Assembly (NCBI RefSeq): GCF_007856155.1
Contig: NZ_CP042266.1
Coordinates: 6,324,001-6,388,000 of the forward strand
DNA from: Streptomyces qinzhouensis
Lineage (GTDB): Bacteria; Actinomycetota; Actinomycetes; Streptomycetales; Streptomycetaceae
Length of the DNA: 64,000 nucleotides
Direction: 5' to 3'
The position numbers and the translations under genes are program-made. Under the pieces are notes generated by a model, which saw only the letters and a list, made by a program, of their open reading frames with translations, made no database searches and had not been told where the DNA came from. This document shows, in pieces, positions 57,811 through 64,000 of this stretch (its first letter is position 1; each line of letters begins with the position of its first letter).

Positions 57811-58830
57811 TCAGTCGCCGGACCCGGCGCTCGGTCCGAGACGGCGGTACTCGCCGGGTGTCATGCCGTAGGCCGCCCGGAAGGACCGGCTGAACTCGGG
57901 TGCCGTCAGACACCAGCGGGCCGCTATGGTCCGGATGGAGTGACCGGCCCAGCGCGGGTCCACGAGTTCGGCGCGGGCGTGTTCCAGCCGTTGCCGCCGG
58001 ATCAGCGCCCCGACGGTGATGCCCTCGTTCCGGAAGATGCGGTGCAGATAGCCGGTGGAGATGTGGTGGGCGCCGGCGACGGCGGACGGCGACAGCGCGG
58101 GATCGCCCAAATGCTGCTGGATGAAGGCCCTGATCCGCAGGACATTCGTGGCCCCGTGGACCTGCTCCGGCAGCGCGGCGACGTTCTCCGTCCCCTGGGC
58201 CAGTACGGCCGCCACCAGGTCCGCCACCACCGACCCGAGCCGCGGTCCGTCCGCGAGCCGGTACTCGGGGAGGTCGTGGACGAGCTGCCGGAGAAAGTGC
58301 GACAGCAGGCCGCCGACACCCTGGGAGTCCGGGATCGGTATCCCCACGGAACGGTCCGCGAGCCGCCGGGGCAGGGGCAGTACGGCCTTGGGCACTTCGA
58401 CCCCGATCATCAGGATCCGGCCACCGGCCGCACCGGAACGGATTTCGACCGGGCGGGACGAGTCACTGGTGTGGAAGGTGCCGGGGCCGGCCCGCAGCGT
58501 TCGGTCGCACCAGTCGGCCACCCCCTCACCGCGCAGCATCAGGGTCAGGTGGTAGCTCTCGGGGTCCGACTGCCGGATGAGCTTCCGGGTCCGGTGGAAG
58601 GTCACGGGCGGGAAGGCCGCGGGCCACACCGTCACATCCCCCAGCGCGATGACGCGTTGACGTGCCGGGAAGTCGTCGGAGTGCTCGCTGCGCAGGTCCA
58701 TCGGCGCATGGGTACGGCTCAGCAGATCGCGCCAGTGGGCGAAGCGGTCCGGCGGGGCGAGGTGACCGTTCGAGTACACAACTGTGGGCAGCGGCACGGC
58801 TGGGGGCGGAGTGGAGATCGTCCGGGACAC
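57811..58830 (-). CDS. AraC-family regulator with AraC-binding-like domain
   Basis: A 339-residue regulator. The N-terminal domain is a cupin-like AraC-binding region ('FAHWRDLLSRTHAPMDLRSEHSDDFPARQRVIALGDVTVWPAAFPPVTFHRTRKLIRQSDPESYHLTLMLRGEG'). The C-terminal part has two helix-turn-helix units ('LSPSAVAGAHHISTGYLHRIFR', 'TIAARWCLTAPEFSRSFRAAYGMTPGEYRRL'). The GTG at 58830 is chosen for AAAGGAG 7 bases upstream. It is similar in build to the other AraC protein at 37217. Target genes are not evident; the divergent 58.9 kb region holds no clear gene. Confidence 0.87.
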   Translation of the reverse strand: MSRTISTPPPAVPLPTVVYSNGHLAPPDRFAHWRDLLSRTHAPMDLRSEHSDDFPARQRVIALGDVTVWPAAFPPVTFHRTRKLIRQSDPESYHLTLMLRGEGVADWCDRTLRAGPGTFHTSDSSRPVEIRSGAAGGRILMIGVEVPKAVLPLPRRLADRSVGIPIPDSQGVGGLLSHFLRQLVHDLPEYRLADGPRLGSVVADLVAAVLAQGTENVAALPEQVHGATNVLRIRAFIQQHLGDPALSPSAVAGAHHISTGYLHRIFRNEGITVGALIRRQRLEHARAELVDPRWAGHSIRTIAARWCLTAPEFSRSFRAAYGMTPGEYRRLGPSAGSGD

Positions 58831-59419
58831 AGCGGGCTCCTTTCCGGACCGATGTGGTGACAGGGGTGTGGGGTGGACCGGTGTCGAGTTCACTCTGGCG
58901 CAAGAAGCGTGTCACCGGACGCCAATGACAGGCCCGGCCGCCGAGGGCCACCCTGTGGGCGACAGGGACGCGCATCCGGCGCCCGCGGTCCGTCACGGTC
59001 CACCCGGCTTCCGACGACCGACGCCGGACCGGCGTCACCGGGATCTGCGGAGGAGGGGCCGTGACCACCGTTGGCCGAGGCGGGAAGAGAGGTGGGTGCT
59101 CGCATGGGCCTGCTCGCACTCTGTGTGGTGGCGGTGGTCGCCGTGTTCGCGCTCGCCGTTCCGGCCTCCGTCCCGGCTCCGGCGGAGCCCGGCGGGGCCC
59201 GGCACCGGGCCCGCACCGGCTCCGGCCGGTGCGGGTACCCGGTCCGCCCGTGGCGATCAGCGGTGCCGTTACGGCCCCCGGCGGGCGGCGGCCGTATCTC
59301 CCGAAGCCGTATCTCCCGAAGCCGCGTCTCTCGAAGCTGTGTCTTCCGAAGCCGTGGGAACCGGGCCGAGCGGTGTCACCCCGGCCGGTCCGTGCCCTGC
59401 CGGGCCGGCTCCGGAGCGT
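58831..59419. other. Region between AraC and epoxide hydrolase genes
   Basis: About 590 bases. A plus-strand frame starting at 59104 opens with a hydrophobic, signal-like stretch ('MGLLALCVVAVVAVFALAVPAS') behind GAGAGGTGG, but its remainder is low-complexity and becomes the tandem repeat, so it is not called as a gene. Nothing else was found. Confidence 0.4.
59293..59352. repeat. Four 15-bp tandem repeats
   Basis: CGTATCTCCCGAAGC occurs twice exactly, then with three and four or so changes as CGCGTCTCTCGAAGC and TGTGTCTTCCGAAGC, ending in CGTG. Total 60 bases. Function unknown; it sits about 70 bases beyond the 3' end of the epoxide hydrolase gene. Confidence 0.85.
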
Positions 59420-60655
59420 TCAGGGCCTGCGGCCGCGGAAGGTACGGCGCAGATCGCTCACCCAGGCGTCGGGGTTCTCCCAGGGGATGAAGTGGCCGCC
59501 GCGGTCGTGGGCGTTGACGTTGACATGGTTGAACCAGCCGGCCTGCGGGCCGGCCTTGAAAGCCCGCACCCGCTCGGCGGCGGTGTGGACGCCGGGCGGG
59601 TTCTCGTAGGTGACGAAGGTGAGGCCGACCGGGGCCGCCACGGCCGGGGTGCGGTCATGGGCCGGGGTCCAGGGGTAGCGGTTGGCGTTGTCGTAGTAAC
59701 GCATCGACATGGCGATGGAGTTGTTCACCCAGTAGATCGTGGCATGGGTGAGCAGATCGTCCTTGGTGAAGACGGACTCGACATCACCGCCGTTGTCGCT
59801 CCAGGCGTTCCAGCGCTCCAGCAGCCAGGCGAGCAGCCCGGCGGGTGAGTCGCTCAGCCCGTGGGCCAGGGTGGCGCCGTCGAGCATATGCACGGCGAGA
59901 TGGGAGGCCCAGCGGTGGTCCAGCTCGATGATACGGGCGCGGACCTCGGCGGGCTGGTCGTCGGTGAGGGGCCGGTTCCGGGCGAAGTCCCAGGCGCGGG
60001 GACCGGTGAAGAAGTCGAGCGGCAGCCCGGAGCCGATATGGATGCCGTACAGCTCGTCGGCGTACTTGTGGCCGAGCTGGCCGGAGACGATCCCGCCGAT
60101 GTCGCAGCCCCCGGCGGCGTACTTCTCGTAGCCCAGGGTCTCGGTCATCAGGGTGTGCCAGAGATCGGCGACCTTCCAGAAGTTGACATCGGGAAAGCCG
60201 GTGAGCGGGCCGGGGAAACCGAAGCCCGGCAGTGACGGCACGATGACGTCGAACGCGTCGGCGGGGTCACCGCCGAACGCGGCCGGGTCGGCGAGCGGGT
60301 CGATCACCTTCGACCAGTGCCAGAACGTCCACGGCCAGCCGTGGGTGAGGATCAACGGGACCGGGCGAGGACCCCGGCCGGGCTTGCGCATGAAGTGCAC
60401 CGGGACACCGGCGACGTTCACCCGGTACTGCTCGTAGGCGTTGAACGCGGTCTCGGCACCGCGCCAGTCGTAGCCGTCCCGCCAGTAGTCGACCAGCTCA
60501 CCGAGGTAGCCGGCCGGGACGCCGTAGGACCAGTCCTCGTTCCCCTCGTCCAGCGGCGGACGGGTCAGCGCGAGCCGGGCGCGCAAATCGTCGAGAACCT
60601 CGTCGGACACCTGGATCGGGGTGGGCTCCAGAGGGAAGGGGCGCGGGGTGGCCAA
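59420..60655 (-). CDS. Epoxide hydrolase-like alpha/beta hydrolase
   Basis: A 411-residue protein of the epoxide hydrolase family with the N-terminal EHN domain ('FPLEPTPIQVSDEVLDDLRARLALTRPP', about 1-110). The oxyanion-hole motif is 'HGWPWTFWHW' and the nucleophile Asp lies in 'GGCDIGGIVSGQLG', near residue 183; the base His is in 'DRGGHFIPWENPD'. It should open epoxides with water; the natural substrate is unknown. TTG at 60655 is chosen because TAAGGA precedes it by 8 bases; an ATG in another frame is nearby. It is not part of an operon. Confidence 0.87.
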   Translation of the reverse strand: MATPRPFPLEPTPIQVSDEVLDDLRARLALTRPPLDEGNEDWSYGVPAGYLGELVDYWRDGYDWRGAETAFNAYEQYRVNVAGVPVHFMRKPGRGPRPVPLILTHGWPWTFWHWSKVIDPLADPAAFGGDPADAFDVIVPSLPGFGFPGPLTGFPDVNFWKVADLWHTLMTETLGYEKYAAGGCDIGGIVSGQLGHKYADELYGIHIGSGLPLDFFTGPRAWDFARNRPLTDDQPAEVRARIIELDHRWASHLAVHMLDGATLAHGLSDSPAGLLAWLLERWNAWSDNGGDVESVFTKDDLLTHATIYWVNNSIAMSMRYYDNANRYPWTPAHDRTPAVAAPVGLTFVTYENPPGVHTAAERVRAFKAGPQAGWFNHVNVNAHDRGGHFIPWENPDAWVSDLRRTFRGRRP

Positions 60656-60910
60656 GGCATGGTCCTTACCGGTAGGGGAAACGGTGTCGTCGGTCCGGCG
60701 AGCCGGGCCGTCCACCTGCCGCCTCCTTCCGTCCGGTGCGCCGACCCGCCCAGGGCCCCACCGTACCGACCGCCGCCGTACCCGAGCCGGGAACGGTGTG
60801 GACCCGACTGCCCCGGCCCGTGGGGTCCGCCGGTGATGTCCGGGCGGCCCCGGGCCGCCGCTGCCGTATCGCGGACCGGAACGGTCCGCGACCGTCGTTA
60901 CGGTGAGGGC

Positions 60911-62059
60911 ATGGCTCCGAAGACGATCACGCCCCCTCCCGTCCTCGACGACCGCGCCCTGAACCGCGCCACCCTCGCCCGGCAACTGCTGCTGCGGCGC
61001 GCCCCCCGGTCCGAGGTCACCGCCGAGCAGGCCGTCCAACGGCTCGTCGGGCTCCAGGCGCAGAACGTCAAGCCCCCGTACTACGCGCTCGCCGCCCGGC
61101 TCGCCGGCTTCGCCCCCGGGGATCTGTCGGAGCTGATGGCCGACCGCCGGGCAGTGCGGATCGTGACCCTGCGCTCCACCCTCCACACCCACACCGCCGC
61201 CGACGCACTCGCCCTGCGGCCCCTGCTCCAGCCGGGCGGCCCCGACCGTGAGCTGAAGGCGTTCCGCGCCCGGGGCGGGCTCGACGGAGTCGACATCGAC
61301 CGGCTCGGCGCGATCGCCCGGGAGCTCGTCGAAACCGAGCCCCGGACCATGAAGGAGCTGCGGGAGGCACTGCTCGCGCACTGGCCGAACGCCGACCCGC
61401 GGTCGCTCGCGGTCGCCGCCCGCTGCGTCCTGCCGCTGGTACAGGTCACCCCGCGCGGATTGTGGGGGCGGAGCGGTCAGGTCAGGCTGACGACCGTCAC
61501 CCACTGGCTGGGGCGGGAGCCCGGACCGCCGGCGGACCCGGACGGGACCGTGCTGCGCTATCTCGCCGCCTTCGGACCCGCGTCCGTGCAGGACTTCCAG
61601 AGCTGGTCGGGGCTGACCCGGACCCGGGACGCCTTCGAACGGCTCCGCCCCCGGCTCGCCGTCTTCCGCGGCGAGTACGGCGCCGAGCTCTTCGATCTGC
61701 CCGACGCCCCGCGCCCCGCCGCGGGCACCCCGGCCCCGCCCCGGTTCCTGCCCGAGTACGACAATCTGCTGCTCGCGCACGCCGACCGGCGCCGTGTCGT
61801 CGCCGACGACCGCCACGCGAACCTGACCCGGAGGGGCAACCAGTCCTGTCCCGTCTTTCTCGTGGACGGTTTCCTCGCCGGAATCTGGCGTCTGGAGGAC
61901 GACGGCAGGGGCGGGACGGCGGCGCTGGTCATGGAGGCGTTCGGGGAACTGTCCGCGGAGCGGCGGGCGGCGCTGACCGAGGAGGCGGAGCGGACCCTTT
62001 CCGTGCTCGCCCCCGGCTCCGCCGCGTACGACATCCGCTTCGGGTCCGTACGCGGCTGA
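60911..62059 (+). CDS. AlkZ-like winged-helix DNA glycosylase
   Basis: A 382-residue HTH_42 (DUF1006) protein. Family members of the AlkZ type remove bulky or cross-linking alkyl lesions from DNA using a glutamine pair; here 'LVGLQAQNVKPPYYALAARL' at about residues 47-66 shows the Q-x-Q motif. Other landmarks are 'LRSTLHTHTAADALALRPLLQP', 'YLAAFGPASVQDFQSWSGL' and 'PEYDNLLLAHADRRRVV'. Such genes often protect a producer from its own DNA-alkylating compound, but no such cluster is visible here. Confidence 0.85.
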   Translation: MAPKTITPPPVLDDRALNRATLARQLLLRRAPRSEVTAEQAVQRLVGLQAQNVKPPYYALAARLAGFAPGDLSELMADRRAVRIVTLRSTLHTHTAADALALRPLLQPGGPDRELKAFRARGGLDGVDIDRLGAIARELVETEPRTMKELREALLAHWPNADPRSLAVAARCVLPLVQVTPRGLWGRSGQVRLTTVTHWLGREPGPPADPDGTVLRYLAAFGPASVQDFQSWSGLTRTRDAFERLRPRLAVFRGEYGAELFDLPDAPRPAAGTPAPPRFLPEYDNLLLAHADRRRVVADDRHANLTRRGNQSCPVFLVDGFLAGIWRLEDDGRGGTAALVMEAFGELSAERRAALTEEAERTLSVLAPGSAAYDIRFGSVRG

Positions 62060-62080
62060 GCCCGGCTGAGCCCGGCGGAC

Positions 62081-63391
62081 TCAGAGGCCGATGTCCCGGG
62101 CCCGCACGTCCTCGTACGTCTCCCGCCGCACCAGCAGCCGGGCGCGGCCGGCGCGGACCGCGACGACCGGCGGGCGGCTCGCCGCCGGGCAGCCCGGCGC
62201 CGTCGCCGCCCCGTAGGCCCCGGACCCCGGGACCGCCAGCAGATCCCCGGGCCGTACGTCCTCCGGCAGTTCCACCCCTTCGGCGAGCACATCCCCCGGC
62301 CCGCCGTGACGGCCCACCACGGTCGCCGTCCGCATCGGCGCCGAGGAGACCCGGCCGATCATCCGTACCGACGGCGCCGGACCCGGACCTTCGCCAGGCC
62401 CGCCGTCGACGGCGACCAGCGTCCGGCCGCCGGGGGTGCGCCCGATCGCCAGGACGCGATGGAGCGTCACCCCCGCCGGGGCCATCAGCGAACGGCCCGG
62501 CTCGACCGTGATCCGCGGTACGGGCAGATCGGTCGCGGCGCAGGCGCGCAGCAGTTCGTCCTGGATACGACGGGCGTACGCGGCCGGCGGCGGCGCCGGT
62601 TCGCCCGGCAGCCGGGCGGTCGCGAAGCCGCCGCCGAGGTCCAGCTCCGGCAGGGTGATGCCGAACCGGTCCCGGATCCGGGTCAGCAGGGCGACCAGCC
62701 GGCGTACGGCCCGCGCATGCGGCTCCGGGGAGACGGACGTGACGCGGGAGCCGGGGTCGCTGTGGAGGCCGACGAGTTCCAGACACGGCTGGCCGAGGAC
62801 GCGTGCGACGGCGTCCTCCGCTTCCCCGCCCGCCACGGACAGCCCGAACTCCCCCTCGGCGCCGGCCCCCGGCCGTACCCGGATCAGCACCTGCTGCGGC
62901 TCCGGGCCCGGCACCTGGGAGGCGATCCGGGCGATCTCGCACGGTGAGTCGATCACGATCCGGCCGACCCCGAGCCGTAGCGCGGTCCGCAGATCCCGCG
63001 GTGACTTGGCGGTGCCGTGCAGCACGATCCGGTCGGCGGGGAAGCCGCGGGCCGCCGCCAGTTCCAGTTCGTCCGCCGAGCGGACGGCGAGGCCGAGGCC
63101 CTCCTCCGCCATCCAGTCCACCACCGCCCGGCACAGGAACGCCTCCGCCGCGTAGACCACGTCGGCGTCCGGCAGCGCCCGCCGCCAGGCCCGGGCCCCG
63201 GCCCGTACCTCCTCCTCGTCGACCACGCGGACGGGGGTGCCGTAGCGCTCGGCAGGCTCCGTCAGCGGTACGCCCGCCACCGCGATGTCACCGCCGGGCC
63301 GGGCGACGGCGGACGCGGGCCACACCGGGGGACCGGCGAGTTCGGGGATCGACACGGGGGCGGGCACCGGTATCGCGGGTATCGCCGTCAT
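62081..63391 (-). CDS. Diaminopimelate/ornithine decarboxylase-like protein lacking the PLP lysine
   Basis: A 436-residue fold-type III PLP protein related to LysA. It retains 'EPGRSLMAPAGVTLHRVL' and 'LDLGGGFATARLP'. The PLP lysine, normally in YAxKA, is glutamate here: 'VVYAAEAFLCRAVVDW' (about residue 78). The histidine motif HSHxGS reads 'LHSDPGSRV', and the active-site cysteine loop (GPLCxxxD) reads 'GRHGGPGDVL'. It is therefore unlikely to be an active decarboxylase. ATG at 63391 has GGAGGTG upstream. The next gene upstream encodes a SAV_915-family protein, so the two may work together. Confidence 0.82.
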   Translation of the reverse strand: MTAIPAIPVPAPVSIPELAGPPVWPASAVARPGGDIAVAGVPLTEPAERYGTPVRVVDEEEVRAGARAWRRALPDADVVYAAEAFLCRAVVDWMAEEGLGLAVRSADELELAAARGFPADRIVLHGTAKSPRDLRTALRLGVGRIVIDSPCEIARIASQVPGPEPQQVLIRVRPGAGAEGEFGLSVAGGEAEDAVARVLGQPCLELVGLHSDPGSRVTSVSPEPHARAVRRLVALLTRIRDRFGITLPELDLGGGFATARLPGEPAPPPAAYARRIQDELLRACAATDLPVPRITVEPGRSLMAPAGVTLHRVLAIGRTPGGRTLVAVDGGPGEGPGPAPSVRMIGRVSSAPMRTATVVGRHGGPGDVLAEGVELPEDVRPGDLLAVPGSGAYGAATAPGCPAASRPPVVAVRAGRARLLVRRETYEDVRARDIGL

Positions 63392-63434
63392 CCGTACACC
63401 TCCAGAAAGGACGGGAAGGGGAAGAAAGGGTGTG

Positions 63435-63857
63435 TCAGTCCAGGAAGGGGTGGACCAGGGCGGACACCGGGCGCGAGAGCTCCGGCGGGATCTCGTCCGG
63501 GCCGTGGCGCCGGACACAGGGCCGGACCGGGGGCGCGGTCCGGGAGGTGCCGGGGAAGGGCGCCGTGAACTGGGGATCGACCGTCACCACGACCACGCCG
63601 AGGGGTTCGGCCAGGGTACGCAGCGCGGGTTCCGCGAGCCGGATCCACCGGGTCCGCGGTCCCAGTGCGGCGGTGAGCCGCTCCGGGCTGGTGAACCCGA
63701 CGGCGGTACGCGCCCCGACCGGGGTCCGCATGAAACGCAGTTGATGTCCTCCGGCGGAGCCGATCCTGACCGGTACGTACAGCGGCCCCGCCGGACGGCG
63801 TTCGTCGGGGTCCGCGCCGTCGCCGGACGCGGGGGTCTCACGGGTGAGCGTGGTCAT
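63435..63857 (-). CDS. SAV_915-family protein
   Basis: A 140-residue cytoplasmic protein. The core 'LYVPVRIG...LRFMRTPVGARTAVGFTSPERLTAALGPRTRWIRLAEPALRTLAEPLGVVVVTVDPQF' is the family's signature; it has no catalytic motif I can name. AGGAGGA precedes the ATG at 63857. It is 43 bases upstream of the decarboxylase-like gene, on the same strand, so both are probably cotranscribed. The remaining 143 bases of the window hold no further gene. Confidence 0.72.
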   Translation of the reverse strand: MTTLTRETPASGDGADPDERRPAGPLYVPVRIGSAGGHQLRFMRTPVGARTAVGFTSPERLTAALGPRTRWIRLAEPALRTLAEPLGVVVVTVDPQFTAPFPGTSRTAPPVRPCVRRHGPDEIPPELSRPVSALVHPFLD

Positions 63858-64000
63858 GGTGTGCGGTCCTCCTGGAACGGGTGTCTCCGGCCACCGAAGC
63901 TATGCCCGTAACGGGACGGGACGGACAGTCCATAACGCGGCGCTGATCGTCCGGGCGCGAGTTTTTACGCCTTCCTGGCGCCGGACGGCCCTGGGCCGTG

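Noticed and set aside
59104..59490. Small signal-peptide-like protein
   Set aside because: A hydrophobic start and a ribosome site are present, but the rest is low-complexity and runs into tandem repeats; support is too weak to call a gene.

Overview
The window is very GC-rich with strong third-position GC, GTG and TTG starts, short 4-base ATGA operon overlaps, a conservon operon, a SAV_915-type protein and DUF3152, DUF742 and DUF1326 proteins. This points to Streptomyces or a very close actinomycete. No rRNA, tRNA or CRISPR array was seen, and no intact transposase.

Layout. (1) 1-7.2 kb: the 5' part of a FhuF-like ferric-siderophore reductase, a GntR regulator, a TPR protein, and a three-gene ferric-iron ABC transporter. 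Iron-box palindromes lie in front of the reductase and of the transporter. A 197-bp MITE-like element and a decayed permease fragment lie between them. (2) 7.3-14.6 kb: a PucR regulator divergent from a three-subunit xanthine dehydrogenase (FAD, 2Fe-2S, molybdopterin) and its XdhC maturation factor. (3) 14.6-19 kb: a methyltransferase, an unknown protein, a short-chain dehydrogenase, about 1 kb without a gene, and a one-cysteine heavy-metal-associated protein behind two CsoR-like operators. (4) 19-23.8 kb: a LacI regulator facing a polar amino-acid-type ABC importer plus a class I glutamine amidotransferase, with two mirrored operators between them. (5) 23.9-30.4 kb: a DUF3152 protein, a two-component pair, and a cytochrome P450/terpene cyclase pair. 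(6) 30.6-35.5 kb: a membrane protein, a small helical protein, a membrane-anchored protein and a Ser/Thr kinase. The first two share a 21-residue motif at opposite ends, in the arrangement of amyloid-signalling pairs. (7) 35.8-38.3 kb: a secreted small protein, an ICMT-like methyltransferase and an AraC regulator. (8) 38.6-45 kb: a conservon (CvnA-D) with two P450s and an enoyl-CoA hydratase-like gene. CvnB is a tandem double-roadblock form and the first P450 lacks the ExxR motif. (9) 45.2-56.8 kb: corrin-ring genes cobL, cobM, cbiD, cobK, cobIJ, cobH, cobG and cobN, with a cobalamin riboswitch before cobN. (10) 57-64 kb: a DUF1326 protein behind two more CsoR-like operators, an AraC regulator, an epoxide hydrolase-like protein, an AlkZ-like DNA glycosylase, a diaminopimelate decarboxylase homologue lacking its PLP lysine, and a SAV_915-family protein.

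Working together: two iron-regulated units supply iron; purine catabolism is under PucR; B12 synthesis is held by its riboswitch; two distant loci appear to belong to one CsoR-type metal regulon although csoR is not in the window. The most original leads are the motif-sharing membrane/small-protein pair, the lysine-less decarboxylase homologue, the metal regulon containing a one-cysteine chaperone-like protein, and the double-roadblock conservon.
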